From: VRUE01 sp963745915
GTDB lineage: Bacteria > Actinomycetota > Thermoleophilia > Solirubrobacterales > 70-9
DNA length: 64,000 nt
Assembly (NCBI GenBank): GCA_963745915.1
Contig: CAVUZA010000002.1
Coordinates: forward strand, 868,001-932,000
Direction of reading: 5' to 3'
Shown here in pieces: positions 1 to 7,675 of the stretch. Position 1 is the stretch's first letter; the number at the start of each line of letters is the position of its first letter. The notes beneath the pieces were generated by a model. The model was not told where the DNA came from, made no database searches, and saw only the letters and a program-made list of their open reading frames with translations. A program made the translations under genes and the position numbers.

Positions 1-276
1 CTCGAGGCCGACGGCCCCGTGCTGGTCGACTTCTGGGCCCCCTGGTGCGGCCCGTGCCGGGTCGTCCACCCGGTGCTCGAGGAGATGGACGCCGAGCGCG
101 ACGACCTCAAGATCGTCAGCCTCAACGTCGACGAGAACCAGCAGACCGCCGCCCAGTACGAGGTGCTCTCGATCCCGACCATGCTGCTCTTCAAGGACGG
201 GGCGCTGGCCAAGAAAGTGGTCGGCGCGATGCCGAAGCGGCGCCTCGAGGCCGAGCTCGAGCCGGCGCTGGCCTAG
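1..276 (+). CDS. trxA: Thioredoxin, 5' end outside window
   Basis: The reading frame is open from base 1, so the start codon lies upstream and about 20 N-terminal residues are missing. The visible 91 residues begin LEADGPVLVDFWAPWCGPC. They hold the classic WCGPC redox site, the VDENQ segment, and the cis-proline motif SIPT followed by LLFKDG. This is a canonical cytoplasmic thioredoxin fold that reduces protein disulfides using thioredoxin reductase. A 14 base gap separates it from a small tautomerase-like gene, so the two are probably co-transcribed. The trx paralogue cannot be assigned from one gene. Confidence 0.93.
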   Translation, partial: LEADGPVLVDFWAPWCGPCRVVHPVLEEMDAERDDLKIVSLNVDENQQTAAQYEVLSIPTMLLFKDGALAKKVVGAMPKRRLEAELEPALA

Positions 277-290
277 CGGGAGGGGCCGCG

Positions 291-467
291 ATGCCGTTCG
301 TCCAGGTCCACTGGTTCGAGGGCCGCAGCGACGAGCAGAAGGCCGAGATCGCGAAGCGGATCGAAGCGGCGCTGGTCGAGGTGGCCGGCGCCGCCCCCGA
401 GCACTGCTGGGTCAAGTTCTCCGACTCGAAGAAGACCGACTTCATCATCGGCGAGCCCGCCGAGTAG
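291..467 (+). CDS. 4-oxalocrotonate tautomerase-like protein
   Basis: A 58-residue protein starting MPFVQVHWFEGRSDEQK. After Met removal it exposes Pro1, the general base of the 4-oxalocrotonate tautomerase superfamily, and the length matches the roughly 60-residue small-subunit family. The segment AKRIEAALVEVAGAAPEHCWVKF fits the family's helix plus second strand. Members form hexamers or trimers and catalyse keto-enol tautomerisation or dehalogenation. The substrate cannot be read from sequence. It follows the thioredoxin gene by 14 bases on the same strand. Confidence 0.75.
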   Translation: MPFVQVHWFEGRSDEQKAEIAKRIEAALVEVAGAAPEHCWVKFSDSKKTDFIIGEPAE

Positions 468-500
468 GACACGCCCGGCGCGCCTGCCCGGCCGGGAAGC

Positions 501-899
501 TCAGGCCGGGGCGACGACCCGCAGGCCGGAGTCTAGGCAGGCTGCGGCGAGGCGCTTGTCGTAGGTGATCACGGCGCCGATCCGCTCGGCCGCCGCGAGC
601 GCCGTGGCGAGGTGGATGGCGTCGAGCGAGCGCAGCTCGGGCGGGCTGAGTCGCCCGGCGACCTTGCGGATCCCGGCGGTCAGCGGCAGCAGGGCGACTG
701 AGCGCAGCCGATGGGCGACCAGGGCGGGTGTCGCCTTCCCCGAGCGCAAGGCCGCCCGCGCTGTCTCGACCGAGAGGATCTCGCTCGAGGTCAGCTGCGG
801 CCACTCCGAGTCGATGGCAGCAGCGAGTGCCCGGCTCTGGCGCTCGGAGATGACGAGCTTGACCATCGCAGAGGTGTCGATGTAGGCGAGACCGTCCAT
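501..899 (-). CDS. vapC: VapC-type PIN-domain toxin
   Basis: A 132-residue protein starting MDGLAYIDTSAMVKLVISE. It shows the PIN-domain acidic set: Asp8 in YIDTSA, a Glu in SSEILSVE, Asp in SLDAIHLATA and Asp in TYDKRL. These coordinate the metal of a ribonuclease. VapC toxins cleave tRNA or rRNA and are held inactive by a co-encoded antitoxin. The gene lies 12 bases downstream of a 104-residue putative antitoxin on the same strand, the usual vapBC order. Target RNA unknown. Confidence 0.85.
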   Translation of the reverse strand: MDGLAYIDTSAMVKLVISERQSRALAAAIDSEWPQLTSSEILSVETARAALRSGKATPALVAHRLRSVALLPLTAGIRKVAGRLSPPELRSLDAIHLATALAAAERIGAVITYDKRLAAACLDSGLRVVAPA

Positions 900-911
900 G
901 CGAGCCGGGCC

Positions 912-1226
912 TCAGACGCGGTCTTCGCGAAGCTCTTCCAACGCCCGCGTGCCGGGATATGGATCGTCGGGATCGAAAGGCGGAAGCGGATCGGCGACAG
1001 CCAAAGCCTCAGCCATCGACTCCTTCGGCCACTCGACGCCTTCGCGTTCGAATTCGGCGACCACCCGGGCCGTGTCGTCGGGCCGCAGCTCGCGGGCGCC
1101 GCGCAGGGCGAGCTCGCGAACCAGCCGCGACTCGGGCAGGTCGCCGAGCTCCCGGCGCGCCGCGGCGATCGCCGCGGTCAGCTCGGGATCGGTGGTCAAC
1201 GCTATGCGGCGGTGCTTGGTGGGCAT
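912..1226 (-). CDS. Putative VapB-like antitoxin
   Basis: I take the start at 1226 (MPTKHRRIALTTDPEL, 104 residues) rather than an in-frame start 63 bases further upstream, because the N-terminal strand KHRRIALTTD looks like a ribbon-helix-helix antitoxin. The C-terminal part, from FEREGVEWPKESMAEAL on, is acidic and proline-rich (DPLPPFDPDDPYPG), as expected for a toxin-neutralising tail. It precedes the PIN toxin by 12 bases. Such antitoxins bind their own promoter. The upstream sequence contains TACACT, a possible -10 box, just before the start. Assignment rests mainly on context. Confidence 0.7.
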   Translation of the reverse strand: MPTKHRRIALTTDPELTAAIAAARRELGDLPESRLVRELALRGARELRPDDTARVVAEFEREGVEWPKESMAEALAVADPLPPFDPDDPYPGTRALEELREDRV

Positions 1227-1352
1227 CGGGAGTGAGTGTAGCACCGTAGGTGTTACAGGGACTTTGGTTGCTGCTTCGACTGTGCGCATACCTCTATAAG
1301 GGCTCAGCGGCGAAAACTCTCCCCCCTCAGCCCGAAATTCATGCCGGGCAGC

Positions 1353-4300
1353 TCAGGCGCGGCTGACGGCGATGCGCAGCTCGTGGCCGTCGATCTTGGC
1401 CTCGGCGCCCTCGGCGGCCTCGTAGGAGACCGCGGTGGCGAGCACCTCGCCGGCGACGTAGCCCTCGTGGGCGCGGGCGGCGTCGAGCAGCTCGCCGGCG
1501 CCGCCGAGGCCGAGCTCGATCCGGTCGGAGATGTCGAGGCCGGCCGCCTTGCGCGCGTTCTGCACGGCGTGGACGATCTCGCGGGCGAGCCCCTCGCGGC
1601 GCAGCTCGTCGTCGAGCTCGAGCTGCAGGGCGACCGCGTGGCCGGCCTCGGCCTCGACCTCGTAGCCCTCCAGCGGCTGCAGGGCGAGGTTGACCTCCTC
1701 GGCGCCGAGCGCGTGCTCGTCGCCGTCGACGTTGATGCCGACCTCGCCGCCGTCGGCCATCACCTGAGCCACGTGCGCGGGGTCGAGCGCCGCGACCGCG
1801 GCCGCCACCTGCGGCATGCGCTTGCCGAAGCGGGGGCCGAGCGAGCGGTAGTTGGGCTTGACCTCGTAGCTGACCAGCTCCGACTCGTCGCTGACGAAGT
1901 CGAGCTGCTTGACGTTGAGCTCGGCGGTGACCAGCTCGGCGCGGGCCGAGATCGCCTCGCGCTCGGCGTCGCTGGCGACGATCACCGCGCGGCGCAGCGG
2001 CTGGCGCACCTTGGCCTTCGCCTGGGCGCGGGCGGCGCGGCCGAGCTCGACCGTGCGCCGCACCGCCTCCATCGCCGCCTCCAGCTCGGGGTCGGCGAGC
2101 GCCGGGTCGGGCGCGGGGAAGTCGCGCAGGTGGACCGAGTCGGGCGCCTCGTCCAGTTCCTCCGCCTCGCCCCCGGCCAGGTTGAGGTGGATCTCCTCGG
2201 CGAGGAAGGGCGTGAACGGGGCGAGCAGGGCGGCGACCTCGAGCAGGCAGTGGCGCAGGGTGGCGAAGGCGGCCCGGTCGCCGTCCCAGAAGCGACGGCG
2301 GGAGAGGCGCACGTACCAGTTGGACAGCTCCTCGACGTACTCGGCGATCGCCCGGCCGGCGGCGGTGCAGTCGAAGGCGTCCATCCGCTCGCGCACGGTG
2401 GCGACCGTCGACTGCAGCTTGGAGAGCGCCCAGCGGTCGAGGTCGTCCACGGGGCCGCGGTCGTCATTTCCTCCGCTATCCGAATCAAATGACGACCGCG
2501 CCGCCGGGGAGCCGGCGAAGTCCCCCGGCCCGAGGTCCTCGGCGTTCGCGTACAGCACCCAGAACGAGTACGTGTTCCAGAGCGTGAGCAGGAACTGGCG
2601 CACCGACTCGCCGACGGTGTCGACCGAGAAGCGGTAGCCCGACCAGGGCTGCTGGGCGGTCAGGTAGTACCAGCGGAAGGCGTCGGCGCCGTGGGTGGAG
2701 ATCACGTCCCAGGGCTCGACCACGTTGCCCTTGCTCTTCGACATCTTCTGCCCCTCGGGGTCGAGGATCAGCCCGAGGCAGACGCAGTTGCGGTAGCTCG
2801 AGGTGTCGAAGAGCAGGGTCGACTCGGCGAGCAGGGTGTAGAACCAGCCGCGGGTCTGGTCGATCGCCTCGCAGATGAAGTCGGCCGGGAAGCGCTCGGC
2901 GAACAGCTCCTCGTTCTCGAACGGGTAGTGGAGCTGGGCGAAGGGCATCGCGCCGCTGTCGTACCAGGTGTCGATCACCGACTCGACCCGGCGCATCTCG
3001 CCGCCGCACTCCTCGTTGTCGCACTTCAAGACAACGTCATCGATGTACGGACGATGAAGATCGTCCGGTACGTCGGTGAGCGCTCGATCCTTCAACTCCT
3101 CAACTGATCCAATACATGAGAATTTCCAACAGGTGTGATTCGTACAGCGCCATAGGGGGAGTGGCGTTCCCCAATAGCGATCGCGGGAGAGAGCCCAATC
3201 GACGTTGTTCTCGAGCCACTTACCGAAACGGCCGTGCTTTATGTGCTCAGGGTGCCAGCCGATCGACTCGTTGTTGTCAAGAAGACGATCCTTGACCTCT
3301 GACGTCTGGATGTACCAGCTGGCTTTGGCGTAATAGATAAGCGGTGTATCGCAGCGCCAACAGTGCGGATATGCATGCTCGTACTGTTCCTCGGAGAAGA
3401 GCTTTCCCCGTGTCTCGAGGTCTTTGATCAGATCTCGCGCAATGTCTGTTTCCTTGACCTTCCTTTCCTCAAAGCCGACAACTCGATTGTCAAAGGCTCC
3501 GTCTGGCTTGACCGGGTTATCCAGAGTTCCAAGCCCTCTCATCCCCGGATCGAAGATCCCCGCTCTGGCTGCCGCGTCAAAGTCATCTTGGCCAAATGCC
3601 GGCGCAATATGTACGAGACCAGTGCCATCCTCGGTCGTAACGAAATCGCCGCGAATCACAGGAAATCGTCGTCCCTTTTTCTGGTCTGTCCGCCTAAAGA
3701 CGGGGCCCTCGTACCAGCGACCCACCAGATCAGATCCCTTGATCTCGCCAACTATTTCCGCGCTCTCTCCAAAGACCTTCTCGACCAGTTCTTTAGCCAC
3801 AATGAGCGTCTGGGTATCGACCTTGACTTTGGCATACACAACCTCCGGAGCAACGGCGACCGCAGCGTTGCCGGGGAGCGTCCATGGGGTCGTAGTCCAG
3901 ATAAGCAAGGACTCCTCGCCGTTATCGCATAGAGGTAGCGAAACGTAGATCGAAGGATCCTTGATGTCTTTGTAGCCGAGCGCGACCTCGTGTGACGAAA
4001 GTGCGGTCCCGCATCGGTAGCAGTAGGGGACGACCTTGTGGCCCTCGTAGAGCCGCTCCTTGTCCCAGAGTTGCCTGAGCGACCACCAGACCGACTCGAT
4101 GTAGTCGTTCTCGAGCGTCACGTAGGGGTCGTCGAGGTCGATCCAGAAGCCGATCCGCTCGGTCAGCCGGTTCCACTCCTCGACGTACTCGAAAACCGAC
4201 TCGCGGCAGCGGGCGTTGAACTCGGCGATCCCGAACTCCTCGATCTCCTGCTTGGAGGAGATGCCGAGCTGCTTCTCGACCTCGAGCTCGACCGGCAGCC

Positions 4301-4571
4301 CGTGGCAGTCCCAGCCCGCCTTGCGCGGCACCCGGTAGCCGCACATCGAGCGGTAGCGCGGGTAGACGTCCTTGAAAACGCGGGCGAGGACGTGGTGGGA
4401 GCCGGGCTTGCCGTTGGCGGTCGGCGGCCCCTCGTAGAAGTTCCACAGCGGCGCCCCCTGGCGCTGTTCGAGCGAGCGGCGGAAGACCTCGCCCTCGCGC
4501 CAGCGCGCCAGCACCCGCTCCTCGAGCTCGGGGAAGGACTGCCTGCTGTCGACTGGGCGGAAGCCGGGCAT
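1353..4571 (-). CDS. ileS: Isoleucyl-tRNA synthetase
   Basis: A 1072-residue class I aminoacyl-tRNA synthetase, the length of the long (eukaryotic-like, IleS2) type. The HIGH-like motif is GSHH at residues 57-60, followed by AGWDCHGLPVE. The CP1 editing domain carries TTPWTLPGN and GTGLVHIAPAFGQDD. The KMSKS loop is at about residues 609-613, and the C-terminal anticodon-binding region includes NWYVRLSRRRFWDGD. It charges tRNA-Ile and hydrolyses Val-tRNA. Two oddities: residues about 183-515 are encoded by clearly lower-GC DNA than the rest, and a 45 bp palindrome interrupts the sequence near residues 690-705 without breaking the frame. The start at 4571 faces a divergent ATPase gene across a repeat array. 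Confidence 0.97.
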   Translation of the reverse strand: MPGFRPVDSRQSFPELEERVLARWREGEVFRRSLEQRQGAPLWNFYEGPPTANGKPGSHHVLARVFKDVYPRYRSMCGYRVPRKAGWDCHGLPVELEVEKQLGISSKQEIEEFGIAEFNARCRESVFEYVEEWNRLTERIGFWIDLDDPYVTLENDYIESVWWSLRQLWDKERLYEGHKVVPYCYRCGTALSSHEVALGYKDIKDPSIYVSLPLCDNGEESLLIWTTTPWTLPGNAAVAVAPEVVYAKVKVDTQTLIVAKELVEKVFGESAEIVGEIKGSDLVGRWYEGPVFRRTDQKKGRRFPVIRGDFVTTEDGTGLVHIAPAFGQDDFDAAARAGIFDPGMRGLGTLDNPVKPDGAFDNRVVGFEERKVKETDIARDLIKDLETRGKLFSEEQYEHAYPHCWRCDTPLIYYAKASWYIQTSEVKDRLLDNNESIGWHPEHIKHGRFGKWLENNVDWALSRDRYWGTPLPLWRCTNHTCWKFSCIGSVEELKDRALTDVPDDLHRPYIDDVVLKCDNEECGGEMRRVESVIDTWYDSGAMPFAQLHYPFENEELFAERFPADFICEAIDQTRGWFYTLLAESTLLFDTSSYRNCVCLGLILDPEGQKMSKSKGNVVEPWDVISTHGADAFRWYYLTAQQPWSGYRFSVDTVGESVRQFLLTLWNTYSFWVLYANAEDLGPGDFAGSPAARSSFDSDSGGNDDRGPVDDLDRWALSKLQSTVATVRERMDAFDCTAAGRAIAEYVEELSNWYVRLSRRRFWDGDRAAFATLRHCLLEVAALLAPFTPFLAEEIHLNLAGGEAEELDEAPDSVHLRDFPAPDPALADPELEAAMEAVRRTVELGRAARAQAKAKVRQPLRRAVIVASDAEREAISARAELVTAELNVKQLDFVSDESELVSYEVKPNYRSLGPRFGKRMPQVAAAVAALDPAHVAQVMADGGEVGINVDGDEHALGAEEVNLALQPLEGYEVEAEAGHAVALQLELDDELRREGLAREIVHAVQNARKAAGLDISDRIELGLGGAGELLDAARAHEGYVAGEVLATAVSYEAAEGAEAKIDGHELRIAVSRA
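2456..2500. repeat. In-frame palindromic insert in ileS
   Basis: Two perfect 14 bp arms (CGCGGTCGTCATTT at 2456-2469 and its complement at 2487-2500) flank a 17 base loop. The total is 45 bp, a multiple of three, and it is read in frame in ileS as the linker SSFDSDSGGNDDRG between the catalytic core and the anticodon-binding domain. It contains ATTT/AAAT steps that are foreign to the surrounding codon use. Confidence 0.75.
3025..4025. other. Lower-GC tract inside ileS (editing domain)
   Basis: From about 3025 to about 4025 the ileS frame stays open, but codon choice changes abruptly. A- and T-ending codons are common here and nearly absent on either side. Boundaries are judged by eye to within some tens of bases. 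The tract encodes about residues 183-515, which include both CP1 editing motifs (TTPWTLPGN and GTGLVHIAPAFGQDD) but neither the GSHH nor the KMSKS catalytic motif. The simplest reading is recombination with a donor ileS. Confidence 0.6.
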
Positions 4572-4591
4572 CGAACACGGGATCTTAATAG

Positions 4592-4672
4592 CTGCGCATA
4601 TGTCAGCTGTCTTCTGCGTAAATATCAGGAGCTAACTGCGTAAATATCAGCTAACATCTGCGCATCGATCAG
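4592..4672. promoter_or_regulatory. Four 15 bp direct repeats at exact 22 bp spacing
   Basis: Copies start at 4592 (CTGCGCATATGTCAG), 4614 and 4636 (both CTGCGTAAATATCAG) and 4658 (CTGCGCATCGATCAG). The consensus is CTGCG(C/T)A....TCAG. The step is exactly 22 bp, about two helical turns, so bound proteins would sit on one DNA face. The array fills the gap between the divergent starts of ileS (4571) and the DUF4143 ATPase (4697). A TATACC box at 4680-4685 follows copy 4 and could be the ATPase -10, placing copy 4 over the -35 region. Likely an operator for cooperative binding. The regulator is unknown. Confidence 0.75.
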
Positions 4673-4696
4673 GCTCAGCTATACCCCCGTAACGCG

Positions 4697-5959
4697 ATGC
4701 CGGCGGTCGAAGCCGCCCTGGGCGATACCCCGGTCGTCGTGATCACCGGCCCGCGGCAGAGCGGCAAGAGCACGCTGGCCGAGCAGATCGGCCGCGAGAT
4801 CGGCGCCCAGCAGGTCACGCTCGACGACGCCGCCGCGAAGGCGGCGGCCAACGCCGACCCGGCCGGGTTCGTCGAGCAGGCCCGGCTGCCGCTCCTGATC
4901 GACGAGTTCCAGAAGGCCCCGGGACTGATGGAGGCGATCAAGAGCCGCGTCGATCGGGAGCGGCGCACGAACCCGGCCGCCGCCGGGCTCTTCCTCCTCA
5001 CCGGCTCGGCCAATATCTGGGGAACGCTGCGCATCTCGGAGTCCCTCGCCGGCCGCGCGGAGCGGATTCCCCTCTGGCCCCTGTCGCAGGGCGAGATCGA
5101 GAGCACGAAGGAGCGGTTCATCGACCGGCTGTTCGAAGGGCGGCCGGCCGTGCTGGAGGACGCCGCGGCGGGTCGGTCGCCGATCGCCCGCCGGGTCGTC
5201 ACCGGCGGCTTCCCGGCGATGCTCCTCCGCGCCGACTCGCGCCGGCGCTCGCGCTGGATCCACAGCTACCTGGAGATGATCCTGCAGCGCGACGTCCACG
5301 ATCTCGCCACTCGCGCCCAGCAGCTGGACGAGCTGCCGCGGCTGCTGGCGCTGGTCGCGGGCAGAGCCGGATCGTTGCTCAACCTCACCGAGCTCAGCGG
5401 GGCGATCGAGATGAAGCGCGACTCGGTGAGTCGCTACGTTCGCCTGCTCGAGCTCCTGTTCCTGGTCCATCGCGTGCCGGCCTGGAGCCGGGACCTCGGC
5501 CGGCGCCTGGTCAAGCGGCCAAAGCTCTGGCTGCCGGACTCCGGGCTGCTCGCCCAGCTCGTCGGCTACGACGCCGAGCGCTTCGAAGACCTCGAGGATC
5601 CGTTCAGCGGCTCGATCTTCGAGAACTTCGTCGCCTCCGAGCTGGTCAAGCAGGCGGACTGGGCGGAACGCGCGGTTCGCTTCCACCATTTCCGCACCGC
5701 CGGCGGCGTCGAGGTCGACGTGATCCTCGAAGGCGAGGCGGGAGACGTGGTGGCGATCGAGGCGAAGCTTGGCGCGACGCCACACGAGAAGGACTTCAGC
5801 GGGCTGCGATACCTGCGCGAACGGCTGGGCCGGAAATTCAAGGCTGGCGTCGTCGTCAACACCAGCACCCAAACCCTGCCCTTCGGCGACCGCCTCTGGG
5901 CAGTGCCGGTGTCCGCGCTCTGGCACGGCGGCGAGCGGCGGGCGGCCGCGAGAGCGTAG
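4697..5959 (+). CDS. AAA_14/DUF4143 ATPase
   Basis: A 420-residue protein with an N-terminal P-loop (ITGPRQSGKSTL), a Walker B-like LLIDEFQKAPG and a sensor-like FLLTGSAN, followed by a C-terminal DUF4143 domain. The C-terminal part ends with a PD-(D/E)XK-like pattern (VEVDVILEGEAGDVVAIEAKLG), in which D, E and K are in nuclease-like spacing. Family members are common accessory ATPases of unsettled function. A winged-helix-like segment (LTELSGAIEMKRDSVSRYVRLLE) lies between the two domains. Four direct repeats and a near-leaderless -10 box precede it. The gene ends 13 bases before an SDR gene. It may be autoregulated through the repeats (inference). Confidence 0.85.
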   Translation: MPAVEAALGDTPVVVITGPRQSGKSTLAEQIGREIGAQQVTLDDAAAKAAANADPAGFVEQARLPLLIDEFQKAPGLMEAIKSRVDRERRTNPAAAGLFLLTGSANIWGTLRISESLAGRAERIPLWPLSQGEIESTKERFIDRLFEGRPAVLEDAAAGRSPIARRVVTGGFPAMLLRADSRRRSRWIHSYLEMILQRDVHDLATRAQQLDELPRLLALVAGRAGSLLNLTELSGAIEMKRDSVSRYVRLLELLFLVHRVPAWSRDLGRRLVKRPKLWLPDSGLLAQLVGYDAERFEDLEDPFSGSIFENFVASELVKQADWAERAVRFHHFRTAGGVEVDVILEGEAGDVVAIEAKLGATPHEKDFSGLRYLRERLGRKFKAGVVVNTSTQTLPFGDRLWAVPVSALWHGGERRAAARA

Positions 5960-5972
5960 GCTCCGCCACCGC

Positions 5973-6833
5973 ATGCCCTACGACCTGAACGGAAAGGTGG
6001 CGCTGGTCACCGGCGCGGCGCGCGGGATCGGGTTCGAGACCGCGCGGCAGATGCACCTGCGCGGCGCCTCGGTCGCGGTCGTCGACCTCGACGCCGAGGA
6101 GGCGCGCGAGGCGGCGGAGCGGATCGGCGAGCGGGCGATCGGGATCGGCGGCGACGTCACCGACGCGGGTGCGATGCGCGCCGCGGTGGCCGAGACGGTC
6201 GAGCGCTTCGGCGGGCTCGACGTGGCGATGGCCAACGCCGGGATCGCGCCGCCGAGCCAGACCACGATCCGGACGATGCCGCCCGAGGAGTGGGAGCGGG
6301 TGATCGACGTCAACCTGATGGGCGTCTGGCACACGGTGCAGGCGGCGCTGCCGCAGATCTCCGAGCGCAACGGCCAGATGGTGATCGTCGCCTCGGTGGC
6401 GGCCTTCGCCGGCGGCGTGATGATGAGCCCCTACGCGACCTCGAAGGCCGCGGTCGAGGCCCTGGGCCGCTCGCTGCGGGCCGAGCTGCTGCCCTTCGGC
6501 GCCAGCGCCACGGTCTGCTACTTCGGCTGGGTCGACACGCGGATGGTGCGCGAATCGCTCGACGAGAAGGAGGGCGGCAGCCGGCTGCAGGAGACGCTGC
6601 CGAGCTTCGTGATGAAGCGGATCACACCGGAGGAAGCGGGCGCCGCGGTCGTCCGCGGGGTCGAGGAGCGGGCGCCGCGGGTCTTCGCCCCGAAGTGGTG
6701 GCGCTACGTCTCCGCCCTGCGCGGCATCCTGATGCCGCTGCTGGAGAAGCGGATCCCCAAGGACCCGCGCGCGGTCGCCGCCCTGCGCGACGCCGAGGAG
6801 CGGGCCCGCGGCTCGGCCGCGGCGAAGCCCTGA
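5973..6833 (+). CDS. Short-chain dehydrogenase/reductase
   Basis: A 286-residue classical SDR. It has the Rossmann motif TGAARGIG near the N-terminus, VDLDAEE at the end of the second strand (Asp suggests NAD preference), NAG(I) in the fourth strand, the catalytic Ser in VASVAAFAGG, and YATSK with the Tyr/Lys pair. About 40 extra C-terminal residues (APKWWRYVSALRGILMPLLEKR) resemble SDRs that act on lipophilic substrates and attach to membranes. The start ATG at 5973 is chosen over a longer frame that would run inside the upstream ATPase. The substrate is not predictable. It converges on the FAD/FeS oxidase with a 1 base gap. Confidence 0.9.
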   Translation: MPYDLNGKVALVTGAARGIGFETARQMHLRGASVAVVDLDAEEAREAAERIGERAIGIGGDVTDAGAMRAAVAETVERFGGLDVAMANAGIAPPSQTTIRTMPPEEWERVIDVNLMGVWHTVQAALPQISERNGQMVIVASVAAFAGGVMMSPYATSKAAVEALGRSLRAELLPFGASATVCYFGWVDTRMVRESLDEKEGGSRLQETLPSFVMKRITPEEAGAAVVRGVEERAPRVFAPKWWRYVSALRGILMPLLEKRIPKDPRAVAALRDAEERARGSAAAKP

Positions 6834-7496
6834 GTCAGCGCGTCAGACGCTCGAGCAGGCAGATGACCGACTCGTAGGGCGCGCCGGTGGCCCGGGTGAG
6901 GCCGATCTCGCAGGTGCGGTTGCTGGAGAGGTGGGCGTCGAAGGAGCGGCCGGCGAGCTCCGCCGCCTGCGGCGCGGTTGCGGCGGCGGTCAGCTCCGGG
7001 TGGGAGATGCCGCGGTCGCCGGCGAAGCCGCAGCAGGTCGCCGAGGGGGCGACGTGGACGTCGTCGGCGAGGGCGGCGGCGAGCCGGCGCAGGCGCGGCG
7101 CCAGGCCCATGTGGCGGGTGGCGCAGGTCGGGTGGACGGTGGCGCTGCCGACCTTGGCGCGGACCTCGAGGCCGGGCAGCAGCCGGTCGTGAGCCCAGGC
7201 GACCGAGTCGAGGATCTCGAGCTTGGCGAACCGCTCCGCATTGCCCTCGCTGAGCACCCCCTCGCCCGGATCGGCGATCGCCTGCGTGCAGGAGGCGGCG
7301 TCGACCACCACCGGCAGCCGCGCTTCGTCGGTCCACTCCCAGAGCCGCTCGACCATCTCATTCGCCTTGTGGGCCTGAGCTGCCGCAAACCCCTTCGACC
7401 CAAAAGGCAACCCGCAACACGACCCCGCCACGTCCCCCGGCACCCACACCGCCTCCCCCGCCCGCGCCGAAACCTCAACCAGCGCCTCAAACACCG

Positions 7497-7545
7497 GCCG
7501 ACGGGCCGAAATGTCGCCTATGGCTCCACTTTTAGGCCCGTCGGC
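7497..7545. repeat. Palindrome in FAD-FeS oxidase gene
   Basis: Arms of 11 bp (GCCGACGGGCC at 7497-7507, complement at 7535-7545) flank a 27 base loop. It is translated in frame as part of TTPADGPKSGAIGDISARRP, between the conserved YLPSCTNRIFG and the following helix of the CCG domain. The segment contains AAAT and TTTT runs unlike its surroundings. Confidence 0.55.
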
Positions 7546-7608
7546 GGGGGTTGTGGGACCGAAGATGCGGTTGGTGCAGCTGGGCAAGTAGACGGCGGCC
7601 GCGCTCGC

Positions 7609-7675
7609 GGGAGGAGAGGGTGACCCCCTCCCGACACTCCCCGCTTTTGTCGGGAGGGGGTCACCCTCTCCTCCC
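7609..7675. repeat. 28 bp-arm palindrome in FAD-FeS oxidase gene
   Basis: Perfect 28 bp arms (7609-7636 and 7648-7675) separated by an 11 base loop, the longest perfect inverted repeat in the window. It is read in frame as a Gly/Pro/Ser-rich linker (RGGGEGDPLPTKAGSVGRG) just upstream of the CCG domain. The arm core GAGGGTGACCCCCTCCC resembles the inverted repeat at 15173-15275. Confidence 0.85.

Noticed and set aside
1341..2492. Long plus-strand open frame opposite ileS
   Set aside because: It is the complement of a conserved synthetase with all motifs. The protein is low-complexity and has no start signal. High GC keeps the opposite frame open.
4592..4672. CRISPR array or plasmid origin iterons
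   Set aside because: The units are 15 bp with 7 bp spacers, too short for CRISPR. No replication initiator is nearby, so an operator is the better reading.
4572..4696. T-box or other riboswitch upstream of ileS
   Set aside because: The spacer is about 125 bases, occupied by the repeat array, and no T-box sequence or terminator/antiterminator pairing is visible.
7609..7675. Rho-independent terminator
   Set aside because: It lies inside a coding sequence with open frame on both sides, and no T-run follows either strand.
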